From: Abditibacteriota bacterium
GTDB taxonomy: Bacteria; Armatimonadota; UBA5829
NCBI GenBank assembly: GCA_017552965.1
Contig: JAFZNQ010000004.1
Coordinates: 56,931-120,930 of the forward strand
Length of the DNA stretch: 64,000 nucleotides
Reading direction: 5' to 3'
Under the pieces are notes generated by a model. That model did no database searches. It had not been told where the DNA came from and saw only the letters and a list, made by a program, of their open reading frames with translations. A program made the position numbers and the translations under genes. Below, one piece after another: positions 1-7,032 of this stretch (positions are counted from its first letter, which is position 1; the number at the start of each line of letters is the position of its first letter).

Positions 1-6
1 GGTCCA

Positions 7-732
7 TCAGCGGTCGAGCTCACCGGGCAGAGCGTCGCTCATCTTCTTGGCGGCTTCCATCTGGAACTCGGCGGTGGCCTTCATCTCAAACTGGGTGGCG
101 AGACCGTGATCCAGATTGCCCTGCTTCATGATATCCACCAGAGCCTTGTCGTCCTCGGGGGTCTTGGCCCTCACCGAGCTGGCCACTATGCTGTCGTCTT
201 CGGTCAGATCCTTCACCACGTCCTGGCCCTTGACCACGTAGCCGAATATGGTGTAGCTGTTGATCACGGAGAAGGAAGGCTCCCTGATGATGAAGATGGA
301 AGTGGTGCCGCTGTCCACCGACTTCTTGTGGGCGAGACCCACGGCGTAATTGCAGGACAGAAGGTTGTTGGCCTGCTCCAGAGGCAGAGGATTCATGTCC
401 TCGGACACCTCGGCAAACTGCACGTGCCAGTCGTTGGCCTTGATTACCCGGGTATCCTTGAACAGATCCTTTTTGGCCAGATAAAGCATCCTGGAGGAAG
501 CTTTGGGGATATCCTTTTTGAGGATAGCTATCTCCACGTTGCCGGAGGTGGTCTCCAGCACCATGACCTTGTTGAAGATCAGAGTGGCGTCCAGCACCTT
601 GGGCCCCGAGTCGTGAGAATGACCCGTTTCCGCAGGATGCTCCTCCTCCTTGGAGGTGTTGATCACGCTGTTGAACACCGCTACCACGGCCAGCACCGCG
701 ATAATAACGATCAAAGACATGTACTTTTTCAT
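7..732 (-). CDS. Membrane-anchored cyclophilin-like peptidyl-prolyl isomerase
   Basis: The 241-residue protein starts with an uncleaved-looking hydrophobic segment (residues 5-20), then a His/Glu-rich linker (HPAETGHSHD), and from about residue 55 a cyclophilin-type fold (LETTSGNVEIAIL, then TRVI, then YTIFGYVVKGQDVV). Cyclophilins isomerise X-Pro bonds and assist folding; here the domain would lie outside the cytoplasmic membrane. The conserved catalytic Arg is kept (TRVI for the usual FHRVI), but the FMxQGG segment has become WHVQFAE, so activity could be weak. It is the last gene of the manA-fumarase operon; its ATG overlaps the fumarase beta stop by 4 nt (ATGA), implying translational coupling. 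A divergent, non-catalytic cyclophilin is the main alternative. Confidence 0.75.
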   Translation of the reverse strand: MKKYMSLIVIIAVLAVVAVFNSVINTSKEEEHPAETGHSHDSGPKVLDATLIFNKVMVLETTSGNVEIAILKKDIPKASSRMLYLAKKDLFKDTRVIKANDWHVQFAEVSEDMNPLPLEQANNLLSCNYAVGLAHKKSVDSGTTSIFIIREPSFSVINSYTIFGYVVKGQDVVKDLTEDDSIVASSVRAKTPEDDKALVDIMKQGNLDHGLATQFEMKATAEFQMEAAKKMSDALPGELDR

Positions 733-1268
733 TGCTTCACCTGTTTGTCTGTATAAAAATCATTGCCGAAGGCGTCGTTGATCACCACGAGAGGCAGATC
801 CCTGACCTCCAGCCTTCTTATTGCTTCGCAGCCCAGATCCTCATAGGCTATGACGCTGCACGCGACTATCCGGCGCCCCAGCAGGGCGGCGGCGCCGCCC
901 GTGGCGCCGAAATAGACGGCGCAGCACTTTTGGCAGGCTTCCCTGACGGCGGAGCTCCTCTGCCCCTTGCCTATCATGCCCCTGAGGCCCCGCTCCAGCA
1001 GAGCGGGAGTGTATTTGTCCATACGCCCGGCAGTGGTGGGACCGGCGGAGCCTATCACCTTGCCGGGAGGCGTGGGGGTGGGCCCCACGTAATATATCAC
1101 CTGTCCGTCGAGCTCCAGAGGCAGAGGCCTGCCCTGCTCTATGAGCTCCGTCAGCCGGGCGTGGGCTGCGTCTCTGGCGGTGTACACCACCCCGGACAGC
1201 AGCACTCTGTCTCCGGCCCTCAGGCCCAGACAGTCCTCCCGGGACAGGGGAACGGTCACCCTTTTCAT
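729..1268 (-). CDS. Class I fumarate hydratase, beta subunit
   Basis: This 179-residue protein matches the C-terminal (beta) part of two-subunit class I fumarases and tartrate dehydratases. Visible hallmarks are LRAGDRVLLSGVVYTARDAAH near the N-terminus, YVGPTPTPPGKVIGSAGPTTAGRMD in the middle, and the GKG loop (MIGKG). With the alpha subunit encoded immediately upstream it would form the [4Fe-4S] enzyme that interconverts fumarate and malate. I chose the ATG at 1266-1268, which overlaps the alpha-subunit stop by 4 nt (ATGA); a longer frame exists upstream but lies inside the alpha gene. L-tartrate dehydratase is the alternative substrate assignment and cannot be excluded from sequence alone. 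Confidence 0.9.
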   Translation of the reverse strand: MKRVTVPLSREDCLGLRAGDRVLLSGVVYTARDAAHARLTELIEQGRPLPLELDGQVIYYVGPTPTPPGKVIGSAGPTTAGRMDKYTPALLERGLRGMIGKGQRSSAVREACQKCCAVYFGATGGAAALLGRRIVACSVIAYEDLGCEAIRRLEVRDLPLVVINDAFGNDFYTDKQVKQ

Positions 1269-2110
1269 ATCACGGCCTCCTTGTGTCTGGCGGCGTGGCA
1301 CTGAAAGGTGATGGCCACGGGCAGCGAGGCTATGTGGCAGGGATGGCTCTTGACGAACACCGCCAGGGCGGTAGTCCTGCCTCCGTAGCCGGCGGGCCCT
1401 ATGTCCAGCTCGTTGACCCGGCGGAGCAGCTCCTCCTCCAGGTCCCTGTCCGCAGGCACGGGATTCACCGAGCCTATATCTCTCAGCAGAGCCTCCTTGG
1501 ACAGCCGGGCCGCCACCTCTATGGTGCCTCCCAGGCCTATGCCCAGGATGATGGGCGGACAGGGGTTGGCCCCCGCCTCCCTGACGCTGTCCAGGATATA
1601 GCCGATCACCCCTTCTCTGCCGGCAGCCGGCGGAAACACCTTCACCCGGCTCATGTTTTCACTGCCGCCCCCCTTGGGAGCCACGGTGATCCGGATCTTG
1701 TCGCCCTGCGCCAGCTTCAGATGGATGACGGCGGGAGTGTTGTCGCCCGTGTTGACCCTGTCCAGAGGATGCCTGACGCAGGACTTGCGGAGATAGCCCT
1801 CCCCGTAGCCCCGGCGGACCCCCTCATTGACAGCCTCGCAGAGATCAAAGTCACAGAGGCACCTGTTGCCTATCTCCACAAACACCAGAGCGAGGCCCGT
1901 GTCTTGACAGACAGGCACCGAGTCGTCCCGGGCTATGCGGACGTTTTCGGCCAGCTCTTCCAGTATATCCCGGGCCATTTCGCCGGGCTCGCAGCTCCGG
2001 GCCTCCAGCAGGGCGGAATACACGTCTTCGGGCAGCCGGGTGCAGGCCTCGATACACAGGTCCCTGACGGCGTCAACTATCAGACCTCTGTCTATCTGCC
2101 GTATATCCAT
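1265..2110 (-). CDS. Class I fumarate hydratase, alpha subunit
   Basis: The 281-residue protein carries the [4Fe-4S]-binding half of a two-subunit class I fumarase. Three cysteines fit the cluster ligands: C68 in VPVCQDTG, C184 in NPCPP and C258 in SHPCH. The substrate-binding GSENMS motif is at about residue 150 and HP near 115. It acts with the beta subunit downstream in the TCA cycle or fumarate metabolism, and this oxygen-sensitive enzyme class suits an anaerobe. I placed the start at the ATG at 2108-2110, which overlaps the stop of the upstream gene by one base (TAATG); an in-frame ATG 24 nt upstream is less well placed. Tartrate dehydratase alpha is the alternative. Confidence 0.9.
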   Translation of the reverse strand: MDIRQIDRGLIVDAVRDLCIEACTRLPEDVYSALLEARSCEPGEMARDILEELAENVRIARDDSVPVCQDTGLALVFVEIGNRCLCDFDLCEAVNEGVRRGYGEGYLRKSCVRHPLDRVNTGDNTPAVIHLKLAQGDKIRITVAPKGGGSENMSRVKVFPPAAGREGVIGYILDSVREAGANPCPPIILGIGLGGTIEVAARLSKEALLRDIGSVNPVPADRDLEEELLRRVNELDIGPAGYGGRTTALAVFVKSHPCHIASLPVAITFQCHAARHKEAVI

Positions 2111-2739
2111 TATTTCTTCTGAGCTTTTCTCCACTCAAAGAAAAGATAGGCCAGTATGGCGGGAGGCAGCTCCATGGAGTTGCCCAGCTTGTCAAACACG
2201 CGGGACAGACAGCGCTCGTGGAGCTGGTCCTTGTTGTTGTCATAATCAAAGTGCTCCAGGCCTTCGTTGATGAAGCCCCAGGCAGTGCTCATAAAGTCCG
2301 CCTTGGTGGTGTTGAAGCCTCTGTTCTCGCACCGGGCAAAGCCTCTGGTACACTTTTCGCCGATCTCTTCCCAGTAGGCGTCCACCTTTCTGATGGCCTG
2401 TCTGGCAGCCGTGGAACGGCTGACGGCCTTTTTGGCTATCTCGGCGATCTCCTTGATCCTCTGGTACTCTTCCAGAGAGGAGCCTTCCACTATCTCCAGC
2501 ACGGTCTCCTGACCTATGTGGTCGGTGAGACACCTTTCTATCAGAGGCAGCACCGAAGCCGCCCTCAGGTAGCCCGCCTTGGGCAGGTCCTGAGACGCAA
2601 AGCCTATGATAAAGAGGCCCGGCTCCTCGTCAATGGGCACAGCCGCTTCCAGGGCCACGAACACCGACGGGGACATGACGTTGTCCTTGACCGTCTCGAT
2701 CACATCGGCCCAGATGGTTTTTGCTTTTTCGTTACTCAT
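2110..2739 (-). CDS. Hypothetical protein with DnaA domain I-like N-terminus
   Basis: I do not recognise this 209-residue protein as a named family. The first ~75 residues (IWADVIETVKDNVMSPSV, later GLFIIGF, then a block ending in VLEIVEG) resemble in layout the small N-terminal domain I of DnaA, which begins with a conserved Trp and mediates protein contacts. There is no AAA+ or helix-turn-helix region after it. The rest is mostly helical, with a GF-NTTKADFMSTAWGFINEGLEHFD segment. The start is the ATG at 2737-2739, with a GGAG Shine-Dalgarno 5 to 6 nt before it and an 8-nt overlap with manA. It sits between manA and the fumarase genes in one operon, which does not reveal its role. Confidence 0.6.
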   Translation of the reverse strand: MSNEKAKTIWADVIETVKDNVMSPSVFVALEAAVPIDEEPGLFIIGFASQDLPKAGYLRAASVLPLIERCLTDHIGQETVLEIVEGSSLEEYQRIKEIAEIAKKAVSRSTAARQAIRKVDAYWEEIGEKCTRGFARCENRGFNTTKADFMSTAWGFINEGLEHFDYDNNKDQLHERCLSRVFDKLGNSMELPPAILAYLFFEWRKAQKK

Positions 2740-3679
2740 CGTATTCTCCAGAAACGTCGGCAAAGGGTGTCACCAGACACCTTGAGCCTGTATTGTGTAT
2801 GGTATATGGATAGCCGGCAGGCACCAATGAAGACATGGAGTCCGGCACCGTGATGCGCCAGTGGTCGCCGGGGCCCTCTATGGTCAGATCACCGGCCACC
2901 GCAGTCACTATATGGTCGTAGTCCAGGGAGTTGACCCTGACGTCGCTCCCCCGGAACTCAGCCACCCAGAACAGAGGAAACCGGGTGATGTAGCGCACCT
3001 CGTCGGCCTCCACGTCAAAATGCACGTCCAGCACGGGCTTGTCCGTCCGGGCGGACACGGCTGCCGCCCTGCCCTCCTTCTGATGCAGGGCCCGGCCCCT
3101 GTTGTAGTCAAACAGCCTGTAGGTGATCTGAGTCTGCTCGCTGACTTCAAAGCAGACTATGCCCGGCCCCACGGCATGGATGGTGCCGGTGGGCACGTTG
3201 AAATAGTCTCCGGGCTTCAGATCGTCGTATCTGCGGAGAAGCCCCATGACGGAGTCGGTGTCCGCTCCCCCCGCCGCCAGGTCGCAGTATTCGCCGGGGT
3301 CGGTGCCCTCCTGCACTCCCAGGAAGAGATAGGCGTCGGGAGTGGCGTTCAGGATGTACCACATCTCATCCTTGGTCTTGCCTTCCTCCGTGGGATGCAC
3401 CTGCACGGAAAGGGTGTCGGCCGAATCTATGATCTTCACCACCACCGGCAGGCTGATCACAGTGTCCAGAGGCTTGCCGGCCAGAGGGCCGTTTTTGATG
3501 ACGCTGACGGTCCTGAGGGACGGGTCGCCGGGGTCCGACGGCCAGGTGGACATGTCCCAGCACTCGCCTATATCCGAGGTCATATTTTTTCTTCCCGCAT
3601 ACAGAGCAGACACCCTGCCGGCGCCCCAGACTCTGGGCACCGCTATGGGCTCTGTCAGCAGAGGATAATCACACTTCAT
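2732..3679 (-). CDS. manA: Mannose-6-phosphate isomerase, class I
   Basis: The 315-residue protein fits the cupin-type class I phosphomannose isomerase, which interconverts mannose 6-phosphate and fructose 6-phosphate. Zinc ligands are visible as H95 in VQVHP, E105 in KDEMWYIL and H168 in PTGTIHAVGPG. The active-site FDYNRGR segment near residue 205 is also typical. The length is that of the short bacterial form. I chose the ATG at 3677-3679, preceded by a GGGAG ribosome site; a further 10 codons upstream are in frame but lack one. It is the first gene of the five-gene minus-strand operon driven by the promoter at 3714-3742. Confidence 0.9.
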   Translation of the reverse strand: MKCDYPLLTEPIAVPRVWGAGRVSALYAGRKNMTSDIGECWDMSTWPSDPGDPSLRTVSVIKNGPLAGKPLDTVISLPVVVKIIDSADTLSVQVHPTEEGKTKDEMWYILNATPDAYLFLGVQEGTDPGEYCDLAAGGADTDSVMGLLRRYDDLKPGDYFNVPTGTIHAVGPGIVCFEVSEQTQITYRLFDYNRGRALHQKEGRAAAVSARTDKPVLDVHFDVEADEVRYITRFPLFWVAEFRGSDVRVNSLDYDHIVTAVAGDLTIEGPGDHWRITVPDSMSSLVPAGYPYTIHNTGSRCLVTPFADVSGEYDE

Positions 3680-3713
3680 ATATCGCTCCCAAAAATCAGA
3701 TACATACATTTTT

Positions 3714-3742
3714 ATTATATCCTAATCGGAAATATATTTCAA
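3714..3742 (-). promoter_or_regulatory. Sigma70-type promoter of the manA operon
   Basis: Read on the minus strand, TTGAAA (3737-3742) is followed after exactly 17 nt by a perfect TATAAT (3714-3719). The predicted start lies about 30 nt ahead of the manA ATG. It is the only promoter-like sequence seen for the five overlapping genes that follow. Confidence 0.75.
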
Positions 3743-4434
3743 ACGGAGGGCCATTGCTTCTTTATTGCTCCCGGGCAAAAGAGAAAGGCGCTCTGCTGAA
3801 CAATACACCGACCACCGCGAGCCTCGGTCACGGACCGGCCCAACGGAACTGCGGAAAACGCTCGACCGCACTTCTCCTCAAGCCCCGCGATACGGCCCCT
3901 CCCACCAGCCCACTCCGGCCTTGCCGGAGTAAGGAAAGGGCTGGCGGGCCCCGTCCGCAAACCACCCCAAAAAATCTGCGATTTTTCGGGGACCCCGGGA
4001 TCTCTTACCGCGGCCGGCAGGACGCCAAGGCGTCTGACATATAGCCGGCCGCGCCGAGATGACGCGGGGGAGCCGCAATGCTCTTCATGACAGAACCGCG
4101 AGCTGTGGTCACGGACCAAGCCGGGGTGGGAGGGGCAGAGCCCCTGCTCAAGCCGAAGGGCAAGCGTCGCCGTCAGGCGCAAGGCGGAAAAGGCAGAAAT
4201 GCAGCTTCTTTTCTGCCCCGCCGCTGAGCGCAGACCTGAGGCGCAGACGGGTCCAGGGCAGCAGGCCCTGGTCGTGAGGGGGGTCCGGGGCGCTTCGAAA
4301 AGCCCCGGGCGGGTGTGGGTACGCCGTACCCACGAAAAAAAGGGGGGGTATGCGAAGGGGGGAAGCCCCCCTTGCCCGGACGAGCCGAGGAACGGAAAGA
4401 GGTGTTGAAAGCAGTTTCAGCTACGGAACGGAAA
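3743..4434. repeat. Intergenic region of GC-rich modular repeats, including inverted-repeat copy A
   Basis: These ~690 bases hold no convincing gene. From about 4110 to 4434 they form copy A of a repeat whose inverted copy B is at about 6625-6935; the ~270-nt core (4112-4383) is nearly identical in reverse complement. The left part (3800-4080) carries smaller modules also found near 16.0-16.2 kb: a 34-nt hairpin of A/T-rich arms flanked by C and G runs at 3965-3998, identical to 16064-16097, and a CGCCGAGATGACGCG segment at 4052-4066 that differs by one base from the terminal repeat of the 16-kb element. Open frames exist here on both strands, but conservation between copies covers all frames, so it does not indicate coding. 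Confidence 0.8.
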
Positions 4435-4460
4435 GAAAAAGCCCCTTGCGGGGCTTAAAA
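4435..4460 (-). terminator. Rho-independent terminator of the first SLH porin
   Basis: On the minus strand AAGCCCC-GCAA-GGGGCTT forms a 7-bp GC-rich stem followed by a T run, starting 17 nt after the porin stop codon. The same stem-loop follows the second porin. Confidence 0.85.
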
Positions 4461-4476
4461 ATCGTGTGTCTTCAGC

Positions 4477-6186
4477 TTAGAAGTTGACGGACAGCTGTCC
4501 GGCCACCAGGTGGCTCTTCTGCCCGAGCAAATCATACTTCATGTACTGATACATCATCCTGACCTTGGCGCTTTGGCCCACCTTGCGGTTCCAGCCCACG
4601 GTGACGGCGTTGTCCCTGAAGGCGTACCTGGCCTGCTCGTATTCGGCGAACACGTTGTCCAGATCGGTCAGGTCATAGCTCACGCCGGCCTTCAGGTATT
4701 TCATGTCGTCATACATGGTCGGGTAAGCGCTGTCGTCCTCCTTGTACTGCTTGTAGGCGCCGTACACCCTGAAGGCATCGGAGAAGCTGTAAGCAGCGTC
4801 GGCATAGAAGCCCTTGTAGTTGTGCTCAACCCAGTAGCACAAGATCCTGTCTATGATGGATAAACCCGCCCAGCCGGCCTCCACGGTCTTGTAGCCGGCA
4901 GAGAGTTCCAGCTTGTCGTTCCGGAAGCCCAGCCCGGCGTCCCAGCAGACGGATGAACGGAAGCTCTTGTTGGGCTTCTCTTTGAACCAGCCGCCGTCCG
5001 CGTAAAACTGTCCGAAGGGCACGTACAGAGTGCCGCCGTAGTACTTGATCTTGTCCGCCTGGAAGGGGATCTTGTTCTCGGCGCCCAGCATGTCGAACAC
5101 CGCGGTCAGGCGGGCGTCGCCGAAGTTGAAGCCGGCCTGGACGCCGCCGTTGCCGCTGATCTTTTGATAACCCGTCGGCGACGACGGATCGAAAAAAGCC
5201 ATCATCTGCCAGTCATGCCAGTCGTACACGGGACGGTTGCCCCATACCCTCAGATCAAAGGCGCCGAAGGACTTGCTGTAGTCAAAGCCTTCGAAGACAA
5301 AGTTGCCGTCGTCCATCCTGTCGATATCAAAGAAACTGGAATCCTTGTGTCTCTTGAACAGGAAACGGTTTACCTGGAAGGGCATGCGGCCTACTCTCAC
5401 GTTGCCCCAGGTCTCGTCGGAAGACTCGGCATACATGTAGTATGGGGTGACGTCGGCCATAGTGTCCTGGTAATCCTCGGCGCCGCTGAGCTTGTCCAGA
5501 TAGTCGCCTATGACCAGAGTGGTGTACACGTTCACGTGATCGTTCACTCTGCCCTTGATATCGATCTGCACGTCCTTCATGAAGGACTGCTTTCTCTTGA
5601 ATAACTTGTTGAAATTCGAAAAGCCGTCACTGTCGGCGGCGGCCGCGTCTCCCGAGATCACGGATTCTACCATGAAGTTGGCGGAGCCGGTGATCTTGAT
5701 GCGGGCCTGCTCCTCTTCCAGAGCGGCCACCCGGCTCTTCAGAGCGGCCACGTCGGCCTTAAGAACGTTCACGTCCACGCCCAGAGCAGCCAGCTCGGGC
5801 TGGAATTCGTCCACGAGAGCTTTGATCTTGCCCAGGGCGTCGGCGGTGGCCAGGCCGGACAGGTCCGCGTCTTCGCCGGGCACGTAGTCGCCCTTCAGCA
5901 TATACTTGTCCAGGTCGGACTTTTTGGCAAAGCCGCTGACGTCAAGGCCTTCCTCGCCCAGATAGGGCAGCAGGCGGGTCAGCACCAGGGCAAATTCGTA
6001 GCGGGTCATGGTCCTCTTGCCCTTGAATTCACCGTCGGGATAGCCCACGATGAGTCCGGCGGCCTCCAGCTCGCTGACAGCATCGTAGGCCCAGTGGTCG
6101 CGGGGCACGTCCGAGAAGGTGGTCTGCGCCAGCATAGGGGCGGCCAGAGCAAACGCTATGGCCAATACCATAAATAACTTTTTCAT
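4477..6186 (-). CDS. SLH-domain outer-membrane porin (OmpM-type), paralogue 1
   Basis: The 569-residue protein has a signal peptide (about 1-20, ending APMLAQ), one SLH domain (about 22-75: FSDVPRDHWAYDAV, GYPDGEFKGKRTMTRYEFA), a coiled-coil region (about 125-170) and a long C-terminal part rich in alternating residues, ending in a terminal Phe (SVNF), as in beta-barrel outer-membrane proteins. SLH porins bind cell-wall polymers through the SLH domain and so tether the outer membrane while forming pores. The start is the ATG at 6184-6186 with an AGGAT ribosome site; a longer reading into the leader is not favoured. A close paralogue lies just upstream at 7033-8718. Each is monocistronic with its own promoter, leader and terminator. 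Confidence 0.88.
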   Translation of the reverse strand: MKKLFMVLAIAFALAAPMLAQTTFSDVPRDHWAYDAVSELEAAGLIVGYPDGEFKGKRTMTRYEFALVLTRLLPYLGEEGLDVSGFAKKSDLDKYMLKGDYVPGEDADLSGLATADALGKIKALVDEFQPELAALGVDVNVLKADVAALKSRVAALEEEQARIKITGSANFMVESVISGDAAAADSDGFSNFNKLFKRKQSFMKDVQIDIKGRVNDHVNVYTTLVIGDYLDKLSGAEDYQDTMADVTPYYMYAESSDETWGNVRVGRMPFQVNRFLFKRHKDSSFFDIDRMDDGNFVFEGFDYSKSFGAFDLRVWGNRPVYDWHDWQMMAFFDPSSPTGYQKISGNGGVQAGFNFGDARLTAVFDMLGAENKIPFQADKIKYYGGTLYVPFGQFYADGGWFKEKPNKSFRSSVCWDAGLGFRNDKLELSAGYKTVEAGWAGLSIIDRILCYWVEHNYKGFYADAAYSFSDAFRVYGAYKQYKEDDSAYPTMYDDMKYLKAGVSYDLTDLDNVFAEYEQARYAFRDNAVTVGWNRKVGQSAKVRMMYQYMKYDLLGQKSHLVAGQLSVNF

Positions 6187-6356
6187 GTTTATCCTCTTGA
6201 GATTTTGCGTATCCCGGGGCTGGCAGTATCCTTGTTCCCTGCAAGCCGCCTTGATACAGTCGTAATTTGGATCGTCGATTTGACCTTCGGGCACTCACAG
6301 CATACTCAAAAACGTGTCACCTCCTCCGGGGCTGCGCCGCATTGACGGTCAAACTC
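6187..6356 (-). promoter_or_regulatory. Conserved ~170-nt leader of porin 1 (candidate cis-regulatory RNA)
   Basis: From the predicted transcription start near 6356 to the porin ATG runs a leader that is largely conserved with the leader of porin 2 (8719-8894). Shared blocks include a perfect anti-16S match GGAGGTGA (plus-strand 6317-6324), far from the porin start, and a TTTGACC/GGTCAAA pair (6347-6353 with 6279-6285) that could close a long-range helix around it. A short frame inside the leader differs between the two copies only by amino-acid-changing substitutions, so RNA-level function or recent duplication is likelier than a leader peptide. Confidence 0.5.
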
Positions 6357-6362
6357 ACCTAC

Positions 6363-6391
6363 ATTATAAAAAAACATATGCCTATTGTCAA
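6363..6391 (-). promoter_or_regulatory. Consensus sigma70 promoter of porin 1
   Basis: On the minus strand a perfect TTGACA (6386-6391) and perfect TATAAT (6363-6368) are separated by 17 nt. The match to the optimal promoter fits an abundant outer-membrane protein. Confidence 0.88.
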
Positions 6392-6439
6392 TCAATAGAG
6401 AAAAGTATTTTTCATCTGCCGGAGGGCGTTCCGCCACTC

Positions 6440-6981
6440 CGCCGTCATCCCGGCGGAAATGGCAACAGATCAAACGCGCAGCGTTTGGCCATTTCCGGGA
6501 AGGGACCTCGGGCGGGACCCGTTTGCCCGTTCCTTGCTCCGGCAAAGCCGGAGAGGGCAAATGGGGAGGACCCGGCTGAAGCAGAGACGGGAAAGACCTG
6601 CCAACCCAAAGACCTTTCCGACACTGATACTGCTTTCCTGACCTCGTACCGTTCCACGGCTCGTTCAGGCAAGGGGGGCTTCCCCCCTTCGCATACCCCC
6701 CCTTTTTTCGTGGGTATTGCATACCCACACCCGCCCGGGGCTTTTCGAAGCGCCCCGGACCCCCCTCACGAGCAGGGCGGGCTGCCCTGCACCCGTCTGC
6801 GCCTCAGGTCTGCGCTCTGCGGCGGGGCAGAAAAGAAGCTGCATTTCTGCCTTTTCCGCCTTGCGCCTGACGGCGACGCTTGCCCTTCGGCTTGAGCAGG
6901 GGCTTCGCCCCTCCCACCCCGGCTTGATCCTTGGCCGGCGCTCGCGGTCCTTTCGGGAGCAAGGGAGCCCGCCGGCCGGGC
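6440..6981. repeat. Intergenic GC-rich repeats, including inverted-repeat copy B
   Basis: Copy B (about 6625-6935) is the reverse complement of copy A at about 4110-4434, so the two bracket porin 1 as a long inverted repeat with arms of about 310 bp. Left of it, at 6443-6459, is a 17-nt CGTCATCCCGGCGGAAA module identical to 16011-16027. A 19-nt GGCGGGGCAGAAAAGAAG-containing block (6821-6839) recurs at 16041-16059 in the same orientation. A further local hairpin is formed by AAATGGC and GCCATTT at about 6457-6500. I see no gene here; the open frames present are by-products of high GC. Confidence 0.8.
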
Positions 6982-7017
6982 AAAAAAAAATCAAAGCCCC
7001 TTGCGGGGCTTTGAAAA
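6982..7017 (-). terminator. Rho-independent terminator of the second SLH porin
   Basis: On the minus strand CAAAGCCCC-GCAA-GGGGCTTTG is followed by a run of T. It begins 16 nt beyond the porin 2 stop codon and repeats the stem used after porin 1. Confidence 0.88.
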
Positions 7018-7032
7018 GCGTATGTCTTCAGA

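Noticed and set aside
106..756. Long open frames opposite or out of frame with nearly every real gene, some over 900 codons (for example opposite dnaE and the large secreted protein)
   Set aside because: High GC with few TA-rich codons leaves shadow frames open. They lack ribosome sites and family similarity, and overlap clearly recognised genes.
3739..4182. Open frames of 60-190 codons in the repeat regions at 3.7-4.4 and 6.3-7.0 kb
   Set aside because: The repeated DNA is conserved in all frames alike and the predicted peptides look random (Arg/Pro/Gly-rich); no start sites are supported.
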